A DNA stretch of 64,000 nt from Bacteroidota bacterium (lineage in GTDB: Bacteria > Bacteroidota > Bacteroidia > Chitinophagales > Chitinophagaceae). Positions 36,436 through 45,667 of the stretch are shown here, piece after piece; the first letter of the stretch is position 1, and each line of letters opens with the position of its first letter. The stretch covers positions 186,001 to 250,000 of the forward strand of contig JAEWJK010000013.1 of NCBI GenBank assembly GCA_023386555.1, read 5' to 3'. Made by a program: the position numbers and the translations under genes. The notes beneath the pieces are model-generated. The model saw only the letters and a list, made by a program, of their open reading frames with translations, was not told the origin of the DNA and made no database searches.

Positions 36436-38628
36436 ATGTCATTAAGATTTGATGCAATCAGCCAACTAAATTTAGCTTCCAGAGTATATAGTGCTCCGGA
36501 CTGTAACAAAATCACCGGTATTTTCGGTGAGAACGTATTCACTTTACAGAAAGCAAGGGAATTTTTAAGTGATGAAGCATATAAAAGTCTTATAGGCAGC
36601 ATCAGAGGCAGTAAAAAAATAGATCGTTTAGTGGCTAACCAGATCGCCAATGGTTTAAGAGCATGGGCAGAAAGTAAAGGTGTTACACATTATACTCACT
36701 GGTTTCAGCCATTAACAGGAACAACCGCTGAAAAACATGATTCTTTCTTTACCATAAAAGGAGATGGAACGGCTATAGAAGAGTTCGATGGAGCCGCACT
36801 TATTCAACAAGAACCAGATGCATCATCTTTTCCAAGTGGTGGGTTAAGAGCCACTTTTGAAGCACGTGGTTATACCGCTTGGGATCCTTCTTCTCCTGCA
36901 TTTATTATGGAAATCGATCCGGGAAAAACGTTATGTATTCCTACTATTTTTGTTTCATATACGGGAGAATCCCTGGATTATAAAGCTCCATTGTTGAAGG
37001 CACTTGAAGCAATAAACAAGGCTTCGGTTGATGTTTGTAACTATTTCGATAAAAATATTTCTAAGGTTACTCCGACATTGGGTTGGGAGCAGGAATATTT
37101 CGTTATTGATGAAGCTTTGGCAAATGCAAGACCTGATCTTGTTCAATGTGGAAGAACGGTGTTCGGTGCTGGTCCTGCGAAAGGACAACAATTAGAAGAT
37201 CATTACTTCGGGTCAATACCTGAAAGAACGTATGCTTTTATGCGTGATTTTGAAGCTGAGTCCTATAAATTGGGAATTCCGCTTCGTACTCGTCATAATG
37301 AAGTTGCCCCCGCTCAATTTGAATGTGCTCCCATTTATGAAGAAGTGAATATTGCTGTTGATCATAATACACTGTTAATGGATGTAATGACAAGAGTAGC
37401 TAAAAAACACAAGCTAGTCGTGTTGCTTCATGAAAAACCTTTTGCAGGTATTAATGGAAGCGGTAAGCATAATAACTGGAGTTTAGCTACCGACACAGGT
37501 GTAAATCTTTTAGCACCAGGCAAAACACCAAAGACAAACCTGATGTTCCTTACATTCTTTGTTAACGCTATTAAAGCGGTGCATGATTATGCTGATATTA
37601 TGAGAGCATCTATTGCATCAGCACAGAACGATCACAGACTTGGTGCAAATGAAGCTCCTCCTGCAATTATTTCAGTGTTTGTAGGTCAATATTTGGCAAA
37701 GGTTTTATCTGATATTGAAACGAGGGTAGGAGATAATTTTGATGAGCAGGATGAAGCAATATTGAAACTTGATCTGCATAGAAGTATTCCCGAATTGATG
37801 TTAGATAATACTGACAGGAACAGGACATCTCCTTTTGCATTCACTGGTAATAAATTTGAATTCCGTGCTGTAGGTTCTTCTGCAAATTGTGCCAATGCTA
37901 TGACAGTTTTAAACACAATCATGGCTGAAACACTAAAGAATTTCAAAGGCGAAGTAGATAGTTTGATTGATAAAGGAGATAAGAAAGAAGTTGCCATTCT
38001 GCATGTGATACAGAAATACATTGTTGACAGTAAAGCGGTATTGTTCGAAGGTGACGGTTATAGCGAAGAATGGCATAAAGAAGCTGAGAGAAGAGGTTTG
38101 CCAAATCTTAAAACCACACCGGTTGCTTTGGATGCTATGGTAACTAAGAAAGCTAAAAAATTGTTTGAGAATAATGGTATTTACAGTCACTCAGAATTAG
38201 AAGCAAGGCACGAAATTGAACTGGAGAAATATATTAAGAAGGTTCAAATTGAAGCAAGAGTAATGGGTGATCTGGCCTTAAACCATATTTTACCTTCAGC
38301 AGTGAGTTATCAGAATCAACTTATTAAGAATATAAAAGGGTTAAAGGAGTGTGGTATTGATGCTCCATTGTACAGAAGTCAAAGTAACATTCTTAGAGAG
38401 ATCAGCGAACATATCCAGGCTGTGCATGAAAATGTTTGTGAAATGGTGGAAGCAAGGAAAGTTGCCAATAAAATTGCTGACACTAGAGAGAAAGCAATTT
38501 CATATTGTAATGATGTTAAAGACAAGTATTTCGATAAGATCAGGTATCACGTTGATAAACTGGAGCATTTAGTAAATGATGAAGACTGGACGTTACCTAA
38601 ATATAGAGAGTTGCTATTCTTAAGATAA
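36436..38628 (+). CDS. glnN: Glutamine synthetase type III
   Basis: The 730-residue length and sequence are those of GSIII, the large glutamine synthetase of Bacteroidota and some cyanobacteria. It makes glutamine from glutamate, ammonia and ATP. HYTHWFQPLTG is a GSIII-specific motif, and QEYFVIDE, RHNEVAPAQFE, GINGSGKHNNWSL and NRTSPFAFTGNKFEFR carry metal- and substrate-binding residues. It stands alone between terminators, as expected for a nitrogen-controlled gene, but I see no regulator site. Confidence 0.96.
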   Translation: MSLRFDAISQLNLASRVYSAPDCNKITGIFGENVFTLQKAREFLSDEAYKSLIGSIRGSKKIDRLVANQIANGLRAWAESKGVTHYTHWFQPLTGTTAEKHDSFFTIKGDGTAIEEFDGAALIQQEPDASSFPSGGLRATFEARGYTAWDPSSPAFIMEIDPGKTLCIPTIFVSYTGESLDYKAPLLKALEAINKASVDVCNYFDKNISKVTPTLGWEQEYFVIDEALANARPDLVQCGRTVFGAGPAKGQQLEDHYFGSIPERTYAFMRDFEAESYKLGIPLRTRHNEVAPAQFECAPIYEEVNIAVDHNTLLMDVMTRVAKKHKLVVLLHEKPFAGINGSGKHNNWSLATDTGVNLLAPGKTPKTNLMFLTFFVNAIKAVHDYADIMRASIASAQNDHRLGANEAPPAIISVFVGQYLAKVLSDIETRVGDNFDEQDEAILKLDLHRSIPELMLDNTDRNRTSPFAFTGNKFEFRAVGSSANCANAMTVLNTIMAETLKNFKGEVDSLIDKGDKKEVAILHVIQKYIVDSKAVLFEGDGYSEEWHKEAERRGLPNLKTTPVALDAMVTKKAKKLFENNGIYSHSELEARHEIELEKYIKKVQIEARVMGDLALNHILPSAVSYQNQLIKNIKGLKECGIDAPLYRSQSNILREISEHIQAVHENVCEMVEARKVANKIADTREKAISYCNDVKDKYFDKIRYHVDKLEHLVNDEDWTLPKYRELLFLR

Positions 38629-38648
38629 TCAACAACAATTGTAAGACT

Positions 38649-38675
38649 GGCCACTTTTTTAAAGTGGCCTTTTTT
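38649..38675 (+). terminator. Intrinsic terminator after glutamine synthetase
   Basis: GGCCACTTT-TTT-AAAGTGGCC followed by TTTTTT, a perfect 9-base stem. Confidence 0.92.
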
Positions 38676-38807
38676 GCTTTTTACTACAGCCGTTTACTTT
38701 AGGAGTATTTCGTTAAAGCTTCGTTAGTGGCTTTGGCTTTATATCTTTTCTAACTATTTCTATAGGAAATTACCGTCTGATATATATAAAAGACAAGAGG
38801 ACTTCCT

Positions 38808-39797
38808 ATGAAATTCACCAAATTCATCGCTGCTGTTTTGTTGCTTTTTGTAACTGCAGCCAATACAAATGCACAGTTCCAGATTGAATGGAAGGTGCTT
38901 ACTAATGATGGAGCCAGCCAGGCTAAGGTTTCAAATTTTACTTCCGTAAGTGAAGCAAGGAACATCATTGATGAGATCATTTCAGTAATGAATTTGAAAG
39001 TGAACTTTGAAGTGAGGGAAGCGAATGTTCCGAATGCCGGAGCTGTTTTCTTTAACAACAAAAGATATATTCTTTACAATCCGAATTTTATTAAACAGAT
39101 CGATAGGGCTGCAGGAACAGATTGGGCTTCTATCAGTATTCTTGCTCATGAAATCGGCCATCATGTAAAAGGGCATGTGTTTAAAAACAATGGTGGAAGT
39201 TCTCATCAGAACGAATTGGAAGCAGATGAATTTTCGGGATTGGTTTTAAAGAAAATGGGTGCTTCTCTTGAAGATGCTCAAATAGCAATGAGAATGATCT
39301 CAGGAAACAGAGCTTCGTCAACACATCCTGGAAAATCCGACCGTTTGTCTGCTATAGCCAAAGGATGGAACTTAGGTACTCCGGTGTATAATAATGATGT
39401 TGCAAGTACACGAGCAACTCAATCTAATACTACAACTTCTATAAATACAAAAACAACTGCACCTGTAGTTGAAAGACAAACGCAAACTAATGAAAGAAGT
39501 ATTGTAAGATCATCAGTAATAGCTGATCAGCATATTTTAGTTAATGTAAATTTTTCGATAGATAAGGATAACGAATACTTTATTACTGTTCAGAATAATG
39601 TGGTGAAGTGGGATGGATATCAATTGACAAAAGTTGGAAAGCTGAGTAGACTGAAAAATGCTGAATACCCCTTTTATATATACGACTCCCAAAAGAATTA
39701 TGTGTTGATTTCTAAAAATGGCTATCTCATTAATGAGAAAGGTGCCAGGGTTGGACATCTGTCTATGCATGTTGCTGCAGAAACCGCTGCACGATAA
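38808..39797 (+). CDS. Exported M48-like zinc metalloprotease
   Basis: A 329-residue protein with a signal peptide (MKFTKFIAAVLLLFVTAANTNAQ). The zinc motif HEIGHH (His114, Glu115, His118) and NELEADEFSG supplying a third ligand fit the M48 family, though the protein lacks the membrane helices of HtpX. A Ser/Thr-rich linker follows around residue 200, then a beta-rich tail. It likely acts in the periplasm. Substrate unknown. It is followed by a terminator. Confidence 0.83.
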   Translation: MKFTKFIAAVLLLFVTAANTNAQFQIEWKVLTNDGASQAKVSNFTSVSEARNIIDEIISVMNLKVNFEVREANVPNAGAVFFNNKRYILYNPNFIKQIDRAAGTDWASISILAHEIGHHVKGHVFKNNGGSSHQNELEADEFSGLVLKKMGASLEDAQIAMRMISGNRASSTHPGKSDRLSAIAKGWNLGTPVYNNDVASTRATQSNTTTSINTKTTAPVVERQTQTNERSIVRSSVIADQHILVNVNFSIDKDNEYFITVQNNVVKWDGYQLTKVGKLSRLKNAEYPFYIYDSQKNYVLISKNGYLINEKGARVGHLSMHVAAETAAR

Positions 39798-39813
39798 AAT
39801 TAGCGTAGCACAT

Positions 39814-39845
39814 AAAAAAGGTCCGTGGAGATTCGGACCTTTTTT
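39814..39845 (+). terminator. Intrinsic terminator after the M48-like gene
   Basis: AAAAAAGGTCCG and CGGACCTTTTTT form a 12-base stem with an 8-base loop. The A- and T-tracts make it potentially active in both directions. Confidence 0.88.
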
Positions 39846-39860
39846 GTTGCATATTGTTCT

Positions 39861-39910
39861 GAACGTACAAGAGAGTAACACAACAGAAGTTTAACCGGAG
39901 TTACTTGCTT
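39861..39910 (+). repeat. Dispersed intergenic repeat, copy 8
   Basis: GAACGTACAAGAGAGTAACACAAC, in two overlapping words, then AGAAGTTTAACCGGAGTTAC. The core is the degenerate GTAACAC form. The right part matches copy 5. Confidence 0.68.
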
Positions 39911-39922
39911 CTGTTATATAAT

Positions 39923-41263
39923 TTATTTCATCTTGAATGTTTCTAGAAACTTCGTTGTAAAATTCCCTTTCCTGAAATCTTCATTCTGCATCAATTGTAA
40001 ATGGAAAGGAATGGTTGTTTTAATTCCTTCAATCACATATTCACTTAATGCCCTGTACATGGTACTGATCGCTTCATCTCTTGTCTGTGCAATAGTGATC
40101 AGCTTACCGATCATCGAATCATAATAAGGTGGAATAACATATCCGGCATATACATGACTATCAACTCTTACTCCGTGTCCACCTGGTGTATGCAATGTTG
40201 TAATTCTACCCGGTGAAGGACGAAAATCATTATACGGATCTTCAGCATTGATTCTACATTCAATGGCATGCATCTGTGGTTCGTAATTAGCACCACTGAT
40301 CTTTTCACCCATTGCAATTTTGATCTGCTCTTTGATCAAATCGAAATTGATCACCTCTTCAGTTACACAATGTTCTACTTGTATACGGGTGTTCATTTCC
40401 ATGAAATAGAAATCCCTGTTCTTGTCAACAAGAAACTCTATTGTTCCAACACTTTCATAGTTGATAGCAGATGCAGCTTTGATTGCAGCTTCACCCATTC
40501 TTTGCCTTAACTCTGGTGTCATAAATGGCGAAGGTGATTCTTCCACCAACTTCTGGTGACGACGTTGTATAGAACAATCTCTTTCGCTTAAATGGCAAAC
40601 TTGTCCGTATTGATCACCAGCAACCTGAATTTCTATATGTCTTGGTTCTTCAACGAACTTTTCCATATAGATACCATCATTTTTAAATGATGCAGCAGCT
40701 TCAGCTTTGGCAGTGTTGTAGGCTTTTTCCATCTCGCTTTCTTCCCACACTACTCTCATTCCTTTACCACCACCACCTGCAGTTGCTTTTAATATAACAG
40801 GATATCCAACTTTATTTTTTGCAAGGTCTTTTGCCTGGTCAAGACTTTCCAATAAACCACCACTTCCTGGCACAACAGGAACTCCAGCCTTGATCATTGT
40901 TTCTTTCGCAGTAATCTTATCACCCATCTTGCTGATCATCTCAGGAGTAGGACCGATAAATTTTATTCCATGATCAGCACAGATCTGTGAGAACTTTGCA
41001 TTCTCTGCAAGAAAACCATAACCTGGATGAATTCCATCAGCATTGGTTATCTCGGCTGCTGCCATTATATGAGGAATGTTTAGGTAAGAATCTGAACTGG
41101 CAGGTTTACCAATACAAACCGCTTCATCTGCAAAACGAACGTGCAGACTGTCTTTATCAGCAGTTGAATAAACAGCAACTGTTTTAATGCCCATCTCACG
41201 ACAGGTTCTAATTACACGAAGAGCAATTTCTCCTCTGTTAGCAATCAATATCTTTTTTAACAT
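39923..41263 (-). CDS. accC: Acetyl-CoA carboxylase, biotin carboxylase subunit
   Basis: The 446-residue ATP-grasp enzyme carboxylates biotin on AccB. The N-terminus [24 protein letters not shown] is diagnostic. The glycine-rich loop [19 protein letters not shown] and [14 protein letters not shown] carry ATP- and biotin-binding residues. The partner accB lies 84 bases upstream on the same strand, separated by a short-word spacer. Confidence 0.96.
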   Translation of the reverse strand: MLKKILIANRGEIALRVIRTCREMGIKTVAVYSTADKDSLHVRFADEAVCIGKPASSDSYLNIPHIMAAAEITNADGIHPGYGFLAENAKFSQICADHGIKFIGPTPEMISKMGDKITAKETMIKAGVPVVPGSGGLLESLDQAKDLAKNKVGYPVILKATAGGGGKGMRVVWEESEMEKAYNTAKAEAAASFKNDGIYMEKFVEEPRHIEIQVAGDQYGQVCHLSERDCSIQRRHQKLVEESPSPFMTPELRQRMGEAAIKAASAINYESVGTIEFLVDKNRDFYFMEMNTRIQVEHCVTEEVINFDLIKEQIKIAMGEKISGANYEPQMHAIECRINAEDPYNDFRPSPGRITTLHTPGGHGVRVDSHVYAGYVIPPYYDSMIGKLITIAQTRDEAISTMYRALSEYVIEGIKTTIPFHLQLMQNEDFRKGNFTTKFLETFKMK

Positions 41264-41269
41264 GTAGTC

Positions 41270-41320
41270 ATTTTAGAATTCGAGAATTCGGCAATTTGTC
41301 AATCCGACAATTGGCATCTT
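41270..41320. repeat. Short-word repeat spacer between accB and accC
   Basis: Degenerate words of the type AATTCGAG, AATTCGGC, AATTTGTC and AATTGGC fill the gap between two genes that are expected to be cotranscribed. Confidence 0.45.
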
Positions 41321-41347
41321 AGCTCTAATTGCAAATTAGCTTATTGA

Positions 41348-41827
41348 TCAAGCAGGTTCTACAAGGAATAAAGGTTGATCATATTCAACTGGTGTTGCAT
41401 CGTCTACTAATATCTTAACAACTCTTCCACTCACTTCACTTTCAATCTCATTAAAGAGTTTCATTGCTTCGATAATACAAACCACTTTACCTGGAGCAAC
41501 TTCATCACCCACTTCAATGAAAGATGGTTTATCTGGAGATGATTTACGATAGAATGTACCGATCATTGGGCTTTTAATAGTGATAAGGTTAGAGGCTTCT
41601 GCAGCTTTAGGAGCAGTACTTCCACCAGCTTGTGGTTGAGCCATTGCTGGCTGAGGTGCAGTCATTGGTTGAGGTGCATAAACTTGCTGTGGAGCAGAAA
41701 CAAAATGCTGAGCAGCTTCTTCTTTTTGTTTGATGGTAATTTTAAATCCCTGGTCTTCTATACTAAGCTCACCGATGTTACTTTTATTTACTATTTTAAT
41801 CAATTCCTGGATTTGCTTAAAGTCCAT
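41348..41827 (-). CDS. accB: Biotin carboxyl carrier protein of acetyl-CoA carboxylase
   Basis: A 159-residue protein with an N-terminal helical domain, a Pro/Ala/Gln-rich linker (about residues 45-78) and a C-terminal biotinyl domain. The biotinylated Lys123 lies in the EAMKLFNEIES motif. Its neighbour accC uses it as substrate. The intergenic stretch upstream contains a copy of the dispersed repeat. Confidence 0.95.
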   Translation of the reverse strand: MDFKQIQELIKIVNKSNIGELSIEDQGFKITIKQKEEAAQHFVSAPQQVYAPQPMTAPQPAMAQPQAGGSTAPKAAEASNLITIKSPMIGTFYRKSSPDKPSFIEVGDEVAPGKVVCIIEAMKLFNEIESEVSGRVVKILVDDATPVEYDQPLFLVEPA

Positions 41828-41959
41828 GATTAGCAGTTTTTGATGAAAAATTGGTCATTTTCAGGTGAAATGGCGGGCAAAATAGACCATTTTGGTTAAA
41901 AATCGCAGAAAATCAACAAATCTGGAAAAATATAGCTGGCAGCTATTATTATAGGTGAT

Positions 41960-42037
41960 GTGTTGATACCAGCTTCAGATTTTATGGCATCGTCTGTTGC
42001 GTCGCAAGCACTTCATCGTTCAGGTTTAATGGCAGCA
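41960..42037 (-). repeat. Dispersed intergenic repeat, copy 9
   Basis: On the minus strand: GAACGATGAAGTGCT, then TGCGACGCAACAGACGATG and, further on, CTGAAGCTGGTATCA. Both ends match copy 5. It sits between fabD and accB. Confidence 0.72.
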
Positions 42038-42083
42038 GATAGACCTACAAGTTTCCAGACTTTCATATTTTGGAAAAGTATGT

Positions 42084-42974
42084 TTAACTCACCCCACTAA
42101 CCTGTGCTTCTTTATTTATCTTCTGTACCAATCCCTGTAATACTTTACCCGGTCCAACTTCTGTAAAAATCGTTGCACCATCTGCAACCATCGCTTGAAT
42201 TGTTTGTGTCCAACGAACAGCACCGGTAAGCTGGTCAACAAGATTTTTCTTTATCTCCATCGGATCACTAACAGCTTTTGCCACTACATTCTGGTAAACA
42301 GCACAGGAAGGAATATTAAATATGGTAGATTCTATTGCAGCTGCTAATTCTTCTTTTGCCGGACTCATCAATGGAGAATGAAATGCACCACCAACGGGCA
42401 AAACTAAAGCTCTTTTTGCACCGGCAGCTTTCATTTTTTCACAGGCAATCTCAATGCCTTTAATAGAACCACTTATTACTAATTGCCCCGGACAGTTAAA
42501 ATTTGCTGCAACAACAACTTCACCTGTTTCATCTTGAACCTGTTTGCATATTTCTTCTACTTTTTCATCTCCTAAAGCTAATACTGCAGCCATTGTAGAA
42601 GGATTGATCTCACAGGCTTTTTGCATTGCCTTTGCTCTCACACTTACCAATTTTAAAGCATCTTCAAAACTCAATGTGCCATTAGCAACTAAGGCAGAAA
42701 ATTCACCTAATGAATGACCTGCAACCATATCTGGTTTTGCTCCTTCAATGGTTTTATATGCCATAACGGAATGAAGAAATACTGCAGGCTGAGTAACATT
42801 GGTTTGCTTCAATTCTTCATCTGTTCCATTGAACATAATATCGCTGATGCGAAAACCTAATACATCATTGGCTTGTTCGAATAATTCTTTCGCTTGTGTA
42901 TTAGTATCATAAAGATTTTTTCCCATGCCACTGAATTGTGATCCCTGGCCTGGAAATATGTATGCATGTTTCAT
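42084..42974 (-). CDS. fabD: Malonyl-CoA:ACP transacylase
   Basis: The 296-residue enzyme moves malonyl groups to ACP. FPGQGSQFSGMG begins the protein, the nucleophile Ser88 is in GHSLGEF, and the catalytic His is in GGAFHSPLM. Length is usual. It is separated from the outer-membrane protein gene upstream by a terminator and from accB by the repeat copy at 41960. Confidence 0.95.
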   Translation of the reverse strand: MKHAYIFPGQGSQFSGMGKNLYDTNTQAKELFEQANDVLGFRISDIMFNGTDEELKQTNVTQPAVFLHSVMAYKTIEGAKPDMVAGHSLGEFSALVANGTLSFEDALKLVSVRAKAMQKACEINPSTMAAVLALGDEKVEEICKQVQDETGEVVVAANFNCPGQLVISGSIKGIEIACEKMKAAGAKRALVLPVGGAFHSPLMSPAKEELAAAIESTIFNIPSCAVYQNVVAKAVSDPMEIKKNLVDQLTGAVRWTQTIQAMVADGATIFTEVGPGKVLQGLVQKINKEAQVSGVS

Positions 42975-42990
42975 GCTTGCAGATTTAATT

Positions 42991-43026
42991 TAAAAAAAAT
43001 GCAATGCCTTTAAAAAACATTGCATT
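42991..43026 (-). terminator. Intrinsic terminator after the outer-membrane protein gene
   Basis: AATGCAATG and CATTGCATT form a 9-base stem with an 11-base loop; the minus strand continues with a T-run. Confidence 0.8.
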
Positions 43027-43072
43027 CAATATTTACGAAAGTAATGAATCGTTTTCTATAGAATTATATCTT

Positions 43073-43777
43073 TTACCTGCTAATTGCAAAAGTAAATCCT
43101 AATGTAACACTGTAATAATGGTCTTTATTTGGATGAGCTACTTTGTGATAACCATCAAAATAGTCGGTGAATAAGAAACGATAATTTAACTCACCAAATA
43201 ATGATAGTGATGAATCGAGCTGATATTTCAAGCCACCACCTACAGGTATATTGAAGAGGAAATTTGGAATTTTTTTTTGGGAGTCTGCTTTCAATCCATC
43301 AATAACCCATTGTTCGCCTGTTTGATAAAAGGATTCTCTGAGACTGGTATAATCACTTTTTACATTTATATATGAAACTCCCACACCAGAAAATAAATAG
43401 AACCCGAGTTTATAAAATTTATAATTGTCTTTGAAGGAATAAATGATATTTCCTGACAAATCAAACAGGCTGGTTCTGAATTTCAAAAGTCTTTCATTTT
43501 TCCATCCTGGGTGACCGAAATCAAAGTCTCTGGCTTTTATGGATGCAAAGTCGACATTTAAGCGTAGTGAAAGATGCTTTGACATGTTTTTTGCCATAAA
43601 AATGCCGATACCGGGTGAAGGTTTTTTTATAGATCCTATTGCAGATTGGGTTACATCTCCCTGGTAAGCAAATGCCGATAGTTTAAATCCTACTTCTGAT
43701 TTAGTACGCTGTGATTTTGCATTTAGTACCAGAAGATTCATGCATGCTATAAAGACTAGGTAATAGATTCTTCTCAT
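43073..43777 (-). CDS. Outer-membrane beta-barrel protein (DUF6089-like)
   Basis: A 234-residue protein with a signal peptide (MRRIYYLVFIACMNLLVLNAKS) and alternating strands with a terminal TLGFTFAISR strand, typical of a small outer-membrane barrel. The EVGFKLSAFAYQGDVT start and TDYFDGYH near the end resemble DUF6089 proteins of Bacteroidota. It may be related to T9SS-associated barrels, but this is a loose similarity. Function unknown. Confidence 0.75.
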   Translation of the reverse strand: MRRIYYLVFIACMNLLVLNAKSQRTKSEVGFKLSAFAYQGDVTQSAIGSIKKPSPGIGIFMAKNMSKHLSLRLNVDFASIKARDFDFGHPGWKNERLLKFRTSLFDLSGNIIYSFKDNYKFYKLGFYLFSGVGVSYINVKSDYTSLRESFYQTGEQWVIDGLKADSQKKIPNFLFNIPVGGGLKYQLDSSLSLFGELNYRFLFTDYFDGYHKVAHPNKDHYYSVTLGFTFAISR

Positions 43778-43898
43778 TTAGTACAAATTGACACATCAAA
43801 AATATTCCCCCTAATCCCTGGTTGTTGCATTTAAACAGCAAAGAGTATAAATTAAACATCAGCAAGGAGGGAGATTTTTGAATGATGAATGAGTGATA

Positions 43899-44897
43899 TT
43901 ACGCACCATCATAAGCCCATTTTATCCAGGTTGCACCCCAGGTAAATCCACCACCAAAAGCAGCCAATACAATATTATCGCCTTTCTTCAGTTGTTTTTC
44001 CCAATCCCACAAACACAATGGCAGTGTGGCTGCTGTTGTATTTCCATAACGCTGAATATTAATCATTACTTTTTCTCTGGGTAATCCCATCCTGTTGGCT
44101 GTAGCATCAATGATCCTGAGATTGGCTTGGTGTGGAACAAGCCATGCAATATCATCTGCAGTAAGATTATTTCTTTCCATCAATTCAGCACTAACATCAG
44201 CCATTCCTTTTACTGCGAATTTAAAAACAGCCTGTCCTTCCTGGTAAACAAAATGTTGTTTAGCGGTAACCGTTTCCAATGTGGCCGGACTGATAGAACC
44301 ACCTGATTTCATGTGTAAAAACTTTCTCCCATTGCCATCACTTCTTAAGATACTGTCCAGTACACCTGTACCTTCTGTCGTTGGTTCAAGTAATACAGCA
44401 CCACCACCATCACCGAAAATAATGCAGGTAGTTCTATCAGTATAATCAATAATGGAGCTCATTTTATCAGCACCAACAACAATCACTTTTTTATATCTAC
44501 CACTTTCTATCATGCTTGCACCATTAGTAAGAGCAAACAAAAATCCGCTGCAGGCCGCATTGATGTCGAAACTAAAAGCATTTGTAGCTCCTATTTCAGA
44601 TGCAATAACATTGGCTGTTGCCGGGAAAGTCATATCCGGTGTAACAGTAGCACAGATAATACAATCAATCTCAAGCGGATCAAGATTCTTTTTTCTTAGT
44701 ATTTCCTGTACGGCAGGAATAGCAAGATCGCTGGTGCCCTTTCCTTTTTCCTTTAATATTCTTCTCTCTTCAATACCAGTACGTGTTTTGATCCATTCAT
44801 CATTCGTGTCAACCATCTTCTCCAGATCAAAATTGGTGAGCTTTGTTTCTGGAACATATCCTCCAACCGATGTAATTGCTGCCGTGATCTTGCTCAT
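43899..44897 (-). CDS. fabH: 3-oxoacyl-ACP synthase III
   Basis: The 332-residue condensing enzyme starts fatty-acid synthesis from acetyl-CoA and malonyl-ACP. I choose the ATG at 44897 ([17 protein letters not shown]); the upstream extension to 44945 has no support. The catalytic triad is Cys116 (AACSGFL), His in VPHQANLRI and Asn in [10 protein letters not shown]. It is transcribed divergently from ruvA. The usual plsX/rpmF neighbours are absent. Confidence 0.95.
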   Translation of the reverse strand: MSKITAAITSVGGYVPETKLTNFDLEKMVDTNDEWIKTRTGIEERRILKEKGKGTSDLAIPAVQEILRKKNLDPLEIDCIICATVTPDMTFPATANVIASEIGATNAFSFDINAACSGFLFALTNGASMIESGRYKKVIVVGADKMSSIIDYTDRTTCIIFGDGGGAVLLEPTTEGTGVLDSILRSDGNGRKFLHMKSGGSISPATLETVTAKQHFVYQEGQAVFKFAVKGMADVSAELMERNNLTADDIAWLVPHQANLRIIDATANRMGLPREKVMINIQRYGNTTAATLPLCLWDWEKQLKKGDNIVLAAFGGGFTWGATWIKWAYDGA

Positions 44898-45009
44898 ATA
44901 TATAATAATATCAATTCGTAGGCAAATATCTGAAAACAAAGCCAAGGTGGGAAATTTGAAAAACCATCTATAATGATAATTTAAGCCTGCTATTTATAAT
45001 TGAAAACCA

Positions 45010-45017
45010 TATTTTTG
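45010..45017 (+). promoter_or_regulatory. -7 promoter box for ruvA
   Basis: TATTTTTG fits TAnnTTTG. It lies only 11 bases before the ruvA ATG, so the transcript would be nearly leaderless. Confidence 0.4.
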
Positions 45018-45028
45018 GTGTTGCAGTT

Positions 45029-45613
45029 ATGATAGCTTTTGTACGAGGAGATTTTGCCCTGAAGACCCCAGCCCAGGTTATTGTGGATGTAAATGGAGTT
45101 GGATATGATTTGCATATAAGTCTGAATACTTATTCTGCGATCAGCGATAAAGATAAAGGGCAGTTGTTTACCTATTTGCACATCACCGAAAATGCTCAAA
45201 CGCTTTACGGCTTTGCCGAGCTGAAGGAAAAAGAATTGTTCCTGATGCTGATAAGTGTTTCTGGTGTTGGTGCAGCAACGGCGAGAATGATGTTGTCTGG
45301 AATGAAGCCCGAAGAAATAAATAGAGCTATCATTCAAGGCAACGCAAAACAGCTGGAAGCTATCAAAGGAATAGGACGAAAAACGGCAGAAAGGCTTATT
45401 TTAGAGCTCAGGGAAAAAGTGAGTAAGCAGGCAGATGACAATTTCACCATAACCGCTGGTCACAATACCAACGAAACCGATGCTTTAAATGCATTAATTT
45501 CCCTTGGTATTGCCCGTAATACTGCAGAACAGGCAATAAAGAAAGTAAACGCTTCAAATGCAGAAACGCTACATGTTGAGGAGCTGATCAAACAAGCACT
45601 CAAAAACATTTAA
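45029..45613 (+). CDS. ruvA: Holliday junction branch migration protein RuvA
   Basis: A 194-residue protein with an N-terminal OB fold (MIAFVRGDFALKTPAQVIVDVNGVGYD), two helix-hairpin-helix motifs (SVSGVGAATARMML and AIKGIGRKTAERLI) and a C-terminal three-helix domain that contacts RuvB. It binds four-way junctions in recombination. The sprA gene follows 54 bases later; this ruvA-sprA order is shared by many Bacteroidota. Confidence 0.95.
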   Translation: MIAFVRGDFALKTPAQVIVDVNGVGYDLHISLNTYSAISDKDKGQLFTYLHITENAQTLYGFAELKEKELFLMLISVSGVGAATARMMLSGMKPEEINRAIIQGNAKQLEAIKGIGRKTAERLILELREKVSKQADDNFTITAGHNTNETDALNALISLGIARNTAEQAIKKVNASNAETLHVEELIKQALKNI

Positions 45614-45667
45614 CTATCGAGAAGACATCTACGTAATCAAGGTTTTAATCTTTTGACCAGGACAATC

